NCBI GenBank assembly: GCA_009193035.1
Contig: SWDT01000003.1
Coordinates: 434,001-498,000, forward strand
Direction: 5' to 3'
Length of the DNA: 64,000 nucleotides
Source of the DNA: Halicephalobus mephisto
Lineage: Eukaryota; Nematoda; Chromadorea; Rhabditida; Panagrolaimidae
Shown here piece by piece: positions 1 through 11,905 of the stretch. Every line of letters begins with the position of its first letter. Within the stretch, counting starts at the first letter, position 1. The translations under genes were made by a program, and so were the position numbers. The notes beneath the pieces were generated by a model. That model worked only from the letters and a program-made list of their open reading frames with translations, was not told the DNA's origin and did no database searches.

Positions 1-721
1 CACAAATAAGGCAGTAATTGTAGTATTGAACTTTAATTTGACCGAAATAGAACTATAAACTACAATACTCAAACTACTTGTAAAATGAAGAAAAATTATC
101 ACTTTTAAACTCGAAGAAAATCCAATTTTTATTTTTAATTGAATTTTAGATTTTTTAGGATAAAAATAAATCGTAGTCAATAAATATATAAAAATAAAAA
201 AAAATAAAATTTTAAAATTAAAAAATTAAAAAAAAATAAAAATTTTAAAAAATAAAATTTTAAAAATAAAAAAAATAAAAATTTTAAAAAAAATGAAATT
301 TTAAAAAAAAATTTAAAAAAAATAAAATTTTAAAAATATTTTTTCAAAAAAATTATTTTCTAAAAATTTTAAAATTTTTTATAAAAATTCGAAAAATAAA
401 TTTCACAACTTTTGAATTGAATTTAGACTTGTGTAGAAGTACGGTAAATTTATTACTTTTGTGACAAAAATAAAAAATTTTGAAATTTCAAAAAAGTTTC
501 AAATTTCGCATTTTTTTGAATATTTTTGAATTTTATTTTATTCGAAAAAAAATTGTTGATTATTGATTCATACAGCACGATGAAGCCAAATATAATTTAA
601 AAGAAATATCTTCATCGAAAAAATCAATTTAGGCTGAATAAAAAAGATAAGAAACGATTTCTATGGTTCTCAAAATGAATCAAAATAAAGCCCAATTTTT
701 AGATAATCATTTTCTGGAACC
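1..721. other. AT-rich intergenic sequence, no gene seen
   Basis: This stretch is dominated by A and T runs such as TTTTAAAAA alternating with AAATAAAA. No open frame with protein-like composition, no splice-flanked island and no RNA gene signature was seen on either strand. Confidence 0.6.
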
Positions 722-1230
722 GATTCTCAAAACGAAAATTTTTAAAAAATCACAATGAAGTTAATAATACTAAAAATAGAAATATTTTGTTAATAAAATA
801 TTTTAAAAAAATAAAACCGATTCTCAAAACGAAAATTTCTGAAAAATCACAATAAAGTTAATAATAGTAAAAATAGAAATATTTTTTGAATAAAATATTT
901 TAAAAAAATTGATTCTCAAAACGAAAATTTTTAAAAAATCACAATAAAGTTAATGATACTAAAAATAAAAATATTTTTTTTGAATAAAATATTTTAAAAA
1001 AATAAAATCGATTCTCAAAACGAAAATTTTTAAAAAATCACAATAAAGTTAATAATACTAAAAATAGAAATATTTTTTTTTGAATAAAATATTTTAAAAA
1101 AATAAAATCGATTCTCAAAACGAAAATTTCCGAAAAATCAAAATAAGTTTAATTTTATTAAAAATAGAAATATTTTTTTAAAAAGTTATTTTAGAAAAAT
1201 AAAACTGATTTTCGAAACAAAAATTTCTAA
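722..1230. repeat. Tandem array, unit about 97 bp, about 5-6 copies
   Basis: The phrase GATTCTCAAAACGAAAATTT recurs at about 722, 818, 911, 1009 and 1108, with a degraded copy near 1205. The remainder of each unit (CACAATAAAGTTAATAATAC, then TAGAAATATTTTT) also repeats in register. It is a direct satellite-like array with copies diverged by a few percent to tens of percent. It is intergenic and no coding potential is evident. Confidence 0.85.
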
Positions 1231-1284
1231 AAATCAATGATTTTTTTCATTTAAAAATGAAAGCAAAATTTATTTTAAAAGTAA

Positions 1285-1830
1285 TTAAAAAAAATGACGT
1301 TGGTTCCCGACACGAAAATCCCTAAAGACTGTAATGATCTAGATTGTTTTAAAAACGAATAGGGACTTTTATAAAAAAAACTTTAAAAAAATTATATGGA
1401 TTCCTGGCACAAAAATCTTTAAAAATTATAATGATCTAGATTGTTCTAAAAACGAATAAGAATTTTTATAAAAAAAACTAAAAAATGACGTGGATTCCTG
1501 GCACGAAAATCTTTAAAAATTATAATGATCTAGATTATTCCAAAAACGAATAAGGACTTTTATAAAAAAAATTTTAAAAAATTATATGGATTTCTGGCAC
1601 GAAAGTCCCTAAAAATTATAATGATCTATTGTTCCAAAAACGAATAAGAATTTTTATAAAAAACCTTTAAAAAATGACGTTGGTTCCCGACACGAAAGTC
1701 CCTCGAGATTGCAATTATCCTAAAAACGAATAATTTTTTACAAAAAATTTTAAAAAATGAAATTGATTTTTGGCACGGAAGTCTCTGAAGACTATAATTG
1801 TTCCAAAAGCGAGTAGAATTTTTACAAAAA
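1285..1830. repeat. Tandem array, unit about 95 bp, about 6 copies
   Basis: Units share TGGTTCCCGACACGAAA or TGGATTCCTGGCACGAAA followed by a phrase like TTATAATGATCTAGATTG and a run of AAAACGAATAAGGACTTTT. Copies start near 1297, 1390, 1490, 1590, 1680 and 1775. The GACACGAAA word recurs in other arrays of this window, for example 60640-61130. Confidence 0.8.
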
Positions 1831-2110
1831 AATTTATTTTCAAAATGAAAATTTTTTTAAAAATACAATTATTTTAAAAACTAAATTTTTTATAAAAAAT
1901 TTAAAAAAATTTATTTTCAAAATGAAAATTTTCGAAAATTATAATTATTTTAAAAATAAAATTTTTTATAAAAAATTTAAAAAAATTTATTTTAAAAAAG
2001 AAAATTTTTGAAAATTATAATTATTTTAAAAATAAAATTTTTTATAAAAAATTTTAAAAAATTTATTTTAAAAATGAAAATTTTCGAAAATTATAAAAAA
2101 TTTGTTTTTT
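1830..2110. repeat. Tandem array, unit about 65 bp, about 4 copies
   Basis: Direct repeats of TTATTTTCAAAATGAAAATT followed by ATAATTATTTTAAAAATAAA. The array is almost pure A and T and grades out of the preceding one. Confidence 0.6.
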
Positions 2111-2234
2111 AAAATATTAATAAAATTTTGAAATTTTGGTTTTTGCATTATTTTGTAATTTTTTTGTAAACTATTTTAAATTTTCTCTCTAATCTGAAAA
2201 TTCGTTTCGAAATAATTTTTTATACACAAAAAAG

Positions 2235-2800
2235 CGTAATTTTTAGTCCAGTAACAGATGGAAATTGTTACTATTATGTTTTAGTTTTTGTCACAAATGT
2301 CAAATATTTATGAAAAATGTCACATTTCGTAATTGCTACTGAGCCAAAAGTTTTTTTTTGACTTAATGGAACCTATGCATTGAATATAATAAATCCGATA
2401 ATCAGGGCCGTTTTGATATATCCATATATCATATAATTCACTGATATTAACACATAAAAACAAAACTTTTAATCCAGTAAGAAATGGAAATTATTATTAT
2501 TTTAATTTTTGTGACAAATACTAAATAGTCATCAAAATGTGACGATTGTTACGAAGCCAAAAGTTATTTTTTTATAAACTTAATGGATATATATGTTGAC
2601 TATAGTGTACCCCATAATCAGGGCTGTTTTGATATATCCATATATCATATATAATTCACAAATATCAACACATAAAAAAAGTAACTTTTGGCCTAGTAAC
2701 AGATACAAATTGTCACCATTGTGTTTTAGTTTTTGTGACAAATACTAATAATTCAATGAAAATGCGATGATTGTTTGATTTTGTCACATTTCGTAATTGT
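2235..2800 (-). repeat. Dispersed repeat family A, about 2.5 copies of a roughly 220-bp unit
   Basis: Read on the minus strand this matches the 221-bp array in the phospholipase D intron (29205-29960) and the fragment at 51185-51560. Diagnostic words here are AATCAGGGC near 2401 and 2615, CATATATCATATAATTCAC, and TTAATGGAACCTATGCATTG, each the reverse complement of a word in those arrays. No open frame or terminal inverted repeat was identified, so the element class is unknown. Confidence 0.8.
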
Positions 2801-4500
2801 TATCATACAATCGAAAAAATTTTCAATCATAATCAAAGCTGTCGATTTTTTGAAATTTTCGAATTCGAACTAATTTGATTCAAATTCAAATTTCTGAATT
2901 TCCGAATCGAGCTAATTTAATTCAAATTTTTTAATTTTCGAATTGAATTAATTTAATTCAAATTTTTCGAATCGAATCAGTTTAGTTCGAATTCAAATTT
3001 TTCGATTTTCGAACAGAGGTGTCTTTTTTCGAAAATTTCGATTTCTGAATTCGAACTAATTCGATTCGAGTCTTCAATTTTCGAATTTGAATTAATTCAA
3101 AATTAATTCGAAAGCTCAAATTTGAAGAAATTCGAAATCAATTCGAAAATCAACAACTTTGATCACAATCTTAATTTTCCATTTTTAAAAAATTTTCGTG
3201 CCAAGACCAATTTTTTAAAAATCATCAATTTTTAAATTTCTATTTTTTCAGAATTCATATCAAATAACGGTCTCAAAACGAATAATTTTTATTTTTTTCA
3301 CAATTTCAATTACCCATATTTTAGCACTTTTCGTGCCAGGACCAATTTTTTCCAAATTAAAAACTTTAAAAATTTCTTTTTTTCAAAATATTTACTAAAT
3401 AGTACTCCTGACAATGTTATTGTTTTTTTTTCTGTCATGGGTTTGATTATTGGTCCTTTAATATGACTTAAAAAATAATTCATAAATAAAAATAATGATT
3501 TTTTGTTTCCTTGTTCGACGTCTTGACTAGTTTTCGAACTTTTTCAAAAAAACCGGTAAAAATTATTTTTATTTTCAAAGCCCGACGTGGTTCATTGCCC
3601 AAGGCGACCTTGGGCTGGAACCTAGTTACGTAATCAACTGTCTTCGGCCAATCGTTTTTAAAATTTTATAAAATATTTATTTTTTAAATTTCATAATCTC
3701 TTTATTTTTTAAATTTTATAAAATAATTATTTTTAAAATTTTGTAAAATATTTATTTTTTAAATTTTATAAAATAATTATTTTTTAAATTTTGTAAAATA
3801 TTTATTTTTTAAATTTTGAAAATATCTTTTTTAATTTTAAAACATATTAATTTTTAAAATTTTGTAAAATATTTATTTTTTAAATTTTAGAACATATTTA
3901 TTTTTTAATTTTAGAACATATTTATCTTTAATTTTTTAATATCTTTATTTTTAAAATATTTTTTTTAAATTTTATAAAATATTTATTTTTAAAATTTCAT
4001 AATCTCTTTATTCTTAAAATTTTATAAAATAATTATTTTTTGAATTTCATAATCTCTTTATTTTTTAAATTTTTTAATATCTTTATTTTTGAAATTTTAG
4101 AACATATTTATTTTTAAAATTTTGTAAAATATTTATTTTAAATTTTAGAACGTATTTATTTTTTAAATTTTATAAAATATTTATTTTGGAAATGTTTATT
4201 TTTTTAATTTTTGAAAACTGGGGAATCTCGTTTTATTTTTCTCTTGTCTAAACCTTAAAGGGATTTGGGTCATCTTGCCGATTCTTTTCTTATTCTAAAT
4301 TTTTCAATTACTTCCCAACGTGGGTCTTTTCTGCTACAAAAGACGAATATTCCGATTTTTTCAGAAACAAATTTTCCTTTCATTAAAGAAACAAGCAATC
4401 GAGGTTTTTTCGGTCAACTTTTTTGTTTTCTTTTGATATTTTTCTTGTTCAGACCAATTTTCGAAATTTTGAAAGATTTTTTTTAAATTTTGATTTTGAA
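2800..4500. other. AT-rich intergenic sequence with TTCGAATT-type and AAATTTTATAAAATA repeats
   Basis: From about 2820 to 3160 the sequence is a degenerate run of TTCGAATT, AATTTGATTC and similar words. From about 3655 to 4190 it is a loose array of phrases such as TTTATTTTTTAAATTTTATA in 24-40 bp steps. Between them lies a short GC-rich hairpin, annotated separately. An open frame at 4265-4486 is low complexity and not accepted as a gene. Confidence 0.6.
3589..3622. other. GC-rich interrupted hairpin
   Basis: GGTTC, a 3-nt bulge, GCCCAAGG, the loop CGA, CCTTGGGC, a 2-nt bulge, then GAACC. The 8-bp inner stem and the 5-bp outer stem are both perfect. This is a rare GC-rich patch in an otherwise very AT-rich gap. 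It could be a structured RNA, a protein-binding palindrome or a remnant of an inserted element; nothing in the flanks decides between them. Confidence 0.7.
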
Positions 4501-7015
4501 AATTATAAAATTATGTAATCACCAATTTTGCAGTTTTTAGTCTCAAGTGGAAAATTACGAAAATTCCAGTTGGGACCAATTTTCGAAATTTTGATTTTAA
4601 AAATTATAAAATTACGATCACCTAATTTTGCAGTTTTTATTCTCAGGTGAAAAATTACGAAAATTCCAGTTGGGACCAATTTTCGAAATTTTGATAGATT
4701 TTTTTTGAATTTTGATTTTGAAAATTATAAAATTATGTAATCACCTAATTTTTTAGTTTTTAGTCTCAAGTGGAAAATTTCTAAGTTTCATGTCAAGACT
4801 CTTTTTTCGGAATATTGTCACAGAAATTTCAGGTTTTCTCAATAAGAAAATTAGATCCTCGCGAAACTACTTGAACGTAAAATTGTTATTTTCGGTCTTG
4901 ATTGGAAATTTTCAAAAATTCCACTCAAGACCGTTTTTTCAGAATTTTAGGATAAAAATTTTTGATTTTTTTAATGATTATGTAATTTTCGATTTTTTAT
5001 AATCACATAAATATAGTTTTTAATTTTTTGGTCCCAACTGGAAAATTTGGAAAAAAACTAATTTTTTGGTCTTAATTGGAAAATTTCAAAAACTGATTTT
5101 TTTGTCCCAATTGGAAAATTTGGAAAAACTGATTTTTTGGTCTCAATTGGAAAATTTGAAAAAACTAATTTTTTGGTCCCAATTGGAAAATTTGGAAAAA
5201 AACTAATTTTTTGGTCTTAATTGGAAAATTTCAAAAACTGATTTTTTGGTCCCAATTGGAAAATTTGGAAAAGCTGATTTTTTGGTCTCAATTGGAAAAT
5301 TTGAAAAAACTGATTTTTTTGTCCCAATTGGAAAATTTGGAAAAAAACTAATTTTTTGGTCTTAATTGGAAAATTTCAAAAACTGATTTTTTTGTCCCAA
5401 TTGGAAAATTTGGAAAAAAACTAATTTTTTGGTCTTAATTGGAAAATTTGGAAAAAACTGATTTTTTGGTCTCAATTGGAAAATTTGGAAAAACTAATTT
5501 TTTGGTCTCAATTGGAAAATTTCAAAAACTGATTTTTTTGTCCCAATTGGAAAATTTGAGGGATATGAATGAAAACTATTTCCCTGAAATTCGTCGTATT
5601 CGTTTTGGACTTTCGTAATAAGACGAAATGGGACTTTGTGGAACCACGTAAACAAAGGTTTATTATTTTCCGTCTTAATCAGAAAAGTCCAAAAATTTTC
5701 GTTGAAACATTAGTCTTTTGAAATTTTTAACGAATGTTTTTATTTTTTTTTGTTAAAGAACGAATAAAATCCTAAACAAAAATTGTACTTTCTGGTCCTG
5801 AATGGAAAACTTCGAAAATTCGTGTTGGGACCAGTTTTCGGAATTTCAGAATAAATATTTTTTTATTTTTTGAAATAGTACAATTTTAAAATTTATAAAA
5901 TACAAAGTTTTCTACTTTTTTGGTCCTGAGTGGAAAATTTTGAAAATTCCAGTCGAGACAAATTTTAATAAATATTTTTGATTTTTAAAAATTAGCGAAA
6001 TTAAAAATATTATAAAAAAATGAAAAATACAGAATTTTTAACTTTTTGGTCCTGAGTGGAAAATTTCGAAAATTCCAGTTGAGACAAATTTTTGAAATTT
6101 TAATGAATATTTTTGATTTTTAAAATTAGCGAAATTAAAAATATTATAAAAAAATAAAAAATACAGAATTTTTAACTTTTTGGTCCTGAGTAGAAAATTT
6201 TGAAAATTCCAGTTGAGACAAATTTTCGGAATTTTAATGAATATTTTTAATTTCTAAATTTTTCTACTTTGGATTTTTTAGATCCATAAAAATTTAAATT
6301 TTAAATTTTCAGTCTTAACTAAGAAGATCTAGAAAATCCCGTCAAGATAATTCTTCCGAAATTCCTTCAAATCTCTCTCCGTTTTCTGTGACGGTTTGAT
6401 TTGCGATTCCGTAAAAGCACCTAAATGCAAAATTTCAGTTTCAATCAAAAAATTTCAGAAATTCCAGTCAAGACCTTTTTTCAGAATTTTAGGATAAATA
6501 TTTTTGATTTTTTAATTATTACGTGATTTTCGATCTTCTATAATTATTTAAGTATAAAATTTTTAACTTCTTGGTCCTGAGTGGAAAATTTCAGAAATTC
6601 CACTGAAGACCGTTTTTCAGAATTTTAGGATAAATATTTTTGATTTTTTAAATTATTATGTAATTTTCGATCTTCTATAACTACTTAGGTACAATTTTTA
6701 ACTTCTTGGTCCTGAGTGGAAAATTTCAGAAATTCCAGTCAAGACCGTTTTTCAGAATTTTAGGATAAATATTTTTGATTTTTTAATTATTACGTAATTT
6801 TCGATCTTCTATAATTATTTAAGTATAAAATTTTCAACTTTTTGGTCCCAACTGGAAAATTTCAGGAATTCCAGTCAAGACCGTTTTTCAAAATTTTAGG
6901 ATAAATATTTTTGATTTTTTAATTATTACGTAATTTTCGATCTTCTATAATTATTTAAGTATAAAATCTTCAACTTTTTGGTCCCAACTGGAAAATTTCA
7001 GGAATTTCATCCAAG
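4500..7015. repeat. Complex of GGTCC-containing tandem arrays
   Basis: Three sub-arrays share the theme 'GGTCCYRA..TGGAAAATTT'. 4500-4790 has three copies of an approximately 120-bp unit. 5030-5560 has about fourteen copies of an approximately 38-bp unit containing GGTCCCAATTGGAAAATTTG. 5790-7015 has about eight copies of a 120-150-bp unit containing TTGGTCCTGAGTGGAAAATT and TTTTAGGATAAATATTTTTG. They lie just upstream of the cysteine-rich membrane protein gene. The same theme returns at 22010-23120. Confidence 0.8.
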
Positions 7016-7029
7016 ACAGTTTTCTGGAT

Positions 7030-7218
7030 TTTTTCGTACTTTTTTTTCGAAATATTTTCATTTTTGCCAAACGTTTGTGGTCACTCGTTGATCGATTTTC
7101 TATATTGTGCTCTTTTGTCATTGTCAAACGATTTTTCCATTTTTATCGGAGAAAAACCTGTCATGAATCGACGAGTTCGGACAAGTTTAATCCAGTCTAT
7201 AGAATTATGGATTTTCAG
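7030..7218 (+). promoter_or_regulatory. Probable promoter/outron of the cysteine-rich gene, ending in a splice acceptor
   Basis: This is a non-repetitive, less AT-rich block directly before the gene, ending in GGATTTTCAG at 7209-7218. The start codon follows 23 nt after the acceptor and no upstream exon is evident. In nematodes this layout is typical of a trans-splice site preceded by an outron and promoter. The assignment is inference; an unseen upstream non-coding exon is the alternative. Confidence 0.45.
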
Positions 7219-7241
7219 GCAGGACTAAATTCTTTATTCAA

Positions 7242-10173
7242 ATGACTCGAAAAATTATTTTCTTCTTATTTGGATTCATTACCGTAATTTCTGCAATTTG
7301 GAACGAACTTCCAAAATTACCAGAAAATTTCAAAAAACCTACAACATGGAAAGAAAAAAATTACGGTCAATGGTGTAGAAATTTCACAACGAATATGTGA
7401 GTTTTTTATTTTCACAAAAAATCTTATTTTTTCAAAAGTAAATTTTGTTCAAAAAATTATTTTTTTCATTGAATTTTAGATAACTTTTATTTTCGGAACT
7501 GAAGGTTTATGGAGGGCTTTAGAATCTGCTCTGAATTTTCAAAGTTTAAGGTCAAAGTTTGAAGTTGAAGTTCGAAATCAAAGTTCGAAGTCAAATTTCG
7601 AAGTCAAAGTTCAAAGTTAAAGTTCGAAGTTGAAGTTTGAGATCAAAGTTTGAGGTCAAAGTTGACCATCAGAGTTTGAAGTCCAAGTTTGAGGTCAAAG
7701 TTAACCTTTAAAGTTGGCCATCAAAGTTCGAAATCAAAGTTGATAGTCAAAGTTTGACATCGAAGTTAGAGGTTAAAGTTGGCTATCAAAATTTGAGGTC
7801 AAAGTCAAAGTTGATAGTCCAAGTTGAAAGTCAAAGTTTGATATTGAAATTTGAGGTCAAAGTTAGCCATCAGAGTTTGAAGTCCAATTTGAGGTCAAAG
7901 TTAACCTTCAAAGTTCGAAGTCAAAGTCGATGGTTAGAATTTAAGGTCAAAGTTAACTTTCAAAGTTGGTCATCAAAGTTTAATATTAAAGTTCGACATC
8001 AAAGTTGACAATCACGCTTCAAAGTTAAAATTTGAGGTCGAAGTTAACTTTCAAAGTTCGAAATCAAAATTTATAGTCCAAGTTTGAAATCAAAGTTGAT
8101 AGTCCAAGTTGAAAGTCAAAGTTTGATATTGAAATTTGAGGTCAAAGTTAGCCATCAAAGTTCGAAGTCAAAGTTTAATAAAGTTCGACATCAAAGTTGA
8201 CAATCACGGTTCAAAGTCAAAATTTAAGGTCAAAGTTAACTTTCAAAATTCGAAATTTAAGTTTGAATTTTTTCATAAAACACGACTTGAAGATCATGTT
8301 GTGATTCGAAAAATTCAAATATCATTTTTTATTAATTTAAAACAGATTTTTAAATAGAAAAATTTTTGTTTTCTCAACACGGAAAATTCGAACTTCGGTA
8401 AAACGGAATTCTGAAATTTTCTAGAATTTTATTGAAGATTCTGAAGACTTAAAATTTTATAAAAATTTTCGGAAGATTCCAGAATCCAATGAAAATTTGG
8501 AATTTCATAGAAAATTTTAGAAATTTTAAAGTTTTGCGAAAATTGAAATTTAAAAAATTTAGAAATTTTAAAATTTAGTGAAAATTAAAATTTTAAAATT
8601 TTGTAAAATTTGATATTTTAGAATTTCTAAAATTTTGTGAAATTTTCGAATTTTGTGGAAATTTTCAGAAGTTCATAGAAGCTTCCAGAATCCAGTGGAA
8701 ACTTCTGGAGTTTCTGAGGATCTCATAGAAGCTTCTGCAGCCTTCAAGAATCGAACGAAAGGTTGTCGAATTTTCTAGAATCTTGTGTAAAATTTCACAA
8801 CTTTCCAAAAATCTATGAAAATTTTTAAAATTTTTCTAAATTTTCTAAATTTTTCTAAATTTTTAAAATTTTTCTAAATTTTCTAAATTTTCTAAATTTT
8901 TCTTAATTTTTTAAATTTTCTAAATTTTTTAAACTTTTAAATTTTTCTAAATTTTCTGAAATTTTTAGAATCTTAAATTCTTTAAATTTTCTTAATTTTT
9001 TAAATTTCTAAATTTTTTAAATTTTCTAAATTTTTCTAAATTTTAAAATTTTTCTAAATTTTCTGAAATTTTTAGAATCTTAATTTCTTTAAATTTTCTA
9101 AATTTTCTAGAATCTTTTAAGATTTCAAAATTCCATAAAAATTTTAAATTGATTTTTGAAATTTTTAATAAAATTTGTTTTTAATTTTTACAGTAATACG
9201 ACTAATTGTAACAATTACAGTCATCACCAATGCCCTCAGGGCTCGTTTATTCACTGGTACACCTGCTGCGGACCGGACCACACTGACTGTTGTCTGGGCG
9301 TCCAAACGTGGTTCTACGTGATATCCGGCGGAGTCATAGTGGTTCGTTTTAAATTTTTATTTAAATTTTTATTCAATTTAAATTTCAATTTAATTTAAAT
9401 TTTTTATTCAATTTCAAATTTTTATTCAATTTAAAATTTTTATTTAAATTTCGATTTTTTATTTAAATTTCGATTTTTTTAAATTTAAAATTTTTATTTT
9501 TATTTGAATTTAAATTTTTTTTAATTTAAAATTTTTATTTTTATTTGAATTTAAATTTTTATGAAAATCTACCCATTTTCGACGGAATACTGTAGTATTG
9601 ATTTTATTTTTTTGGATATTTTTATATATAATTGTTCACTCTCGAGAAAATTATGTACCCCATATGATCCTGATTTAGAATATCCTAGATATGTCTAAAA
9701 ATATAAAAAATAATTTCGAAATAATCACCTAAAACTGAAATCACCATGTAGATTACCGTAATTTAGAAATATTCAAGAATTCCCTTCAGGACCACTTTGG
9801 GAAGTTTAATTTTTTTAAACATAAATTTCGAAATAATCACCCAAAACTGAAATCTTCAAATAGATTACCGTAATTTAGAAATATTCAAGAATTCCCTTCA
9901 GGACCATTTTATACAAAAAATTTAATTTTTTTAATTTTACAAATTTCGAAATAATCACCCAAAACTGAAATCTTCAAATAGATTACTGTAATTTAAAGAT
10001 TTCTAAAAATTCTCTTTAGGACCACTTTGTAAAAAATTTTTTTTTAATTTTACAAATTTCAGAGTGTATTTGTTTCTTTCATATTCATGTTGCTTCTGGA
10101 CTTCGACTGCATTTATCCGAGAGGAAAAAGACTGAAAAGCAGGTGTGAATACGATTCTGTGGTCCAGCCCTGA
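7242..10173 (+). CDS. Small cysteine-rich single-pass membrane protein, 3 exons, 137 aa
   Basis: Exons are 7242-7396, 9194-9341 and 10063-10173; their phases (2, 0) join to one frame ending in TGA. Residues 1-20 form a signal peptide (MTRKIIFFLFGFITVISAIW). A short ectodomain follows with WKEKNYGQWC and then a compact cysteine cluster (NCNNYSHHQCPQGSF, WYTCCGPDHTDCCLGVQTW). One membrane helix spans the exon 2/3 junction (VISGGVIVSVFVSFIFMLLL). A short basic tail, FDCIYPRGKRLKSRCEYDS, completes the protein. The CC...CC spacing just before the helix resembles small nematode membrane proteins of unknown function (I recall DUF2650, unverified). Function is unknown. Intron 1 (1.8 kb) holds an AAAGTT array and intron 2 holds a 125-bp array. 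The donor of exon 2 (GTTCGT) is weak, but phase and protein sense support it. Confidence 0.75.
7540..8270 (+). repeat. AAAGTT-rich degenerate tandem array (family B) in intron 1
   Basis: Dozens of short units of the form TCAAAGTTYGAAGTCAAAGT or TGATAGTCAAAGTTTGA, with unit lengths varying between about 15 and 24 bp. The same theme fills 19670-20360 and 45690-46320. Reading frames through it are open by virtue of the repeat and are not genes. Confidence 0.85.
8800..9130 (+). repeat. TTTCTAAATTTT simple repeat in intron 1
   Basis: A run of TTTTCTAAATTTTTCTAAAT and variants ends about 60 bp before exon 2 of the cysteine-rich gene. It is low-complexity intron sequence without other signals. Confidence 0.7.
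9700..10055 (+). repeat. Tandem array, unit about 120-130 bp, 3 copies, in intron 2
   Basis: The unit contains AATTTCGAAATAATCACC, GATTACCGTAATTTAGAAAT and AGAATTCCCTTCAGGACCA. Copies begin near 9712, 9827 and 9945. The array ends right before the acceptor of the last exon. Confidence 0.8.
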
Positions 10174-10770
10174 TCCCAGACGGAATTATACGGATAACTA
10201 CAAAAATTGCCATTTTCATTTCTTAGTGCCATGGGTCTCATTATGTAGATATAAATATCATTCAAAAGTATAAATTATATTACAAAAAAATTCGTTACAA
10301 AATTTCCAAAACTAAAAATCTTTAAAAATTAAAAAAAAAAATAAAAATTTTTTAAAATTAAAAAAAAAATTAAAAATTTTTAAAATTAAAAAAAAAATAA
10401 AAATCTATAAAATTAAAAAAAAAATAAAAATATTTAAAATTAAAAAAAAAAATTAAAATCTTTAAAATTAAAAAAAAATAAAAATATTTAAATTAAAATT
10501 AAAATAAAAATTTTTTGTTAGAAAATTTCCAAAAATTTTCCATTTGAAAAAAAATTAAAATTTCGTTTTTAAATAATTTTATAAAAATTTTAAGTTTTTA
10601 CTGTATTTATGGTTTTTATTTTTTATAATAAGACAAAAAATTCTAGTTTAGCTGATTCAAACTCTAATCTACTCGTTTTCGTGTTGATCGGATTTTTGAA
10701 TTTTCGATAAACTGGACTCTGGAAGATTATGTGACGTTTATGTTCCAATTTTAAAGTCGAAACTCTGCAA
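10174..10770. other. 3' flank of the cysteine-rich gene, AT-rich
   Basis: The sequence after the stop is unique for about 90 bp (probable 3' UTR; no perfect AATAAA was seen, ATATAAATA near 10249 is a possible variant). It then passes into a run of TTAAAATTAAAAAAAA units (10300-10500) and AT-rich sequence. No gene seen. Confidence 0.5.
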
Positions 10771-11345
10771 AAAGTACTAATAATGCTGAAATAAAAATGA
10801 TGGATTCTGAATCTAAAATCAGAATCAGAAACTAACTTTCAGAATTCTGGATTCTGAAGACTAACTTTAATTTTAACTCCAGAATTTTTAAAATATCTTT
10901 AAAATTAAAAAAAGTACTTATAATACTGAAATAAAAATGATGGATTCTGAATCTAAAATCAGAATCAGAAGTTGATTTTTATAATCCTTGATTCTGAAGA
11001 CTAACTTTAATTTAAATTTCAGAATTTTTAAAATATCTTTAAAATTGAGAAAAGTACTATTAATACTGTAATAAAACTCAGATTCTGAATCTAAAATCAG
11101 AATCAGAAACTAACTTTCAGAATTCTGGATTCTGAAGACTAACTTTAATTTTAACTCCAAAATTTTTAAAATATCTTTAAAATTGAGAAAAGTACTAATA
11201 ATACTGTAATAAAACTCAGATTCTGAATCTAAAATCAGAATCAGAAGTTGATTTTTATAATCCTTGATTCTGAAGACTAACTTTAATTTTAACTCCAGAA
11301 TTTTTAAAATATCTTTAAAATTAAGAAAAGTACTTAATATTGTAT
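10770..11345 (+). repeat. Tandem array, unit about 140 bp, 4 copies
   Basis: Each unit carries GATTCTGAATCTAAAATCAG, GATTCTGAAGACTAACTTTA and AGTACTAATAATACTGTAAT. Related words (AGATTCTGAATCTGAAGTCA, AAAAAGTACTTTTAATAATG) occur at 44230-44570, so this is a dispersed as well as tandem repeat. Confidence 0.85.
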
Positions 11346-11514
11346 TTGGATTTTAAAAATATATCAAATTTTACAGGAAAACTTTTTTTAAAAAGTTAAA
11401 ATTTACCTAAAATGGATTTTAAAATACTATATAACATATAAAATTACTTAACTTTTTGTTTTTTATTTTTAACTTAAATTTGCAAAAATTGGAACATAAA
11501 GATTTGCGACAGAA

Positions 11515-11905
11515 ATGTTGTAGATAGAAATATTTTAAAAAAGTGTCCTGGACAGAAATACTTAAAAAAACATTTTGGACAGAAATATTTTAAAAAAGTG
11601 TCCTGGACAGAAATACTTAAAAAAATATCTTGCACAGAAATATCTTTAAAAAAGTATCTTGCACAGAAATGTTTTAAAAAAGTGTCTTGAACAGAAATGT
11701 CTTTAAAAAAACATCCTGAACAGAAATGTCTTTAAAAAAGTGTCCTGGACAGAAATACTTAAAAAAATATCTTGCACAGAAATATCTTTAAAAAAATATC
11801 TTGCACAGAAATATCTTTAAAAAAGTGTCTTGAACAGAAATGTCTTTAAAAAAACATTCTGGACAGAAATATCTTTAAAAAAGTGTCCTGGACAGAAACG
11901 TCCTA
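11515..11905 (+). repeat. Tandem array, unit about 31 bp, about 12 copies
   Basis: Units of the type GACAGAAATGTCTTTAAAAA, then AGTGTCCTG. Copies differ mainly at one or two bases. The array is followed immediately by a unique, GC-richer block (11905-12020). Confidence 0.85.

Noticed and set aside
4265..5002. Phenylalanine-rich open frames of 70-73 codons
   Set aside because: Products are FFxFLLIFF-type low complexity from T-rich repeats.
5030..5560. Regular short repeats resembling a CRISPR array
   Set aside because: There are no unique spacers of constant size, units are direct and diverged, there are no cas genes, and the context is a spliced eukaryotic genome.
7754..8357. Open frames of 73-84 codons within the AAAGTT array
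   Set aside because: Composition is entirely determined by the repeat; the region lies inside an intron of a well-supported gene.
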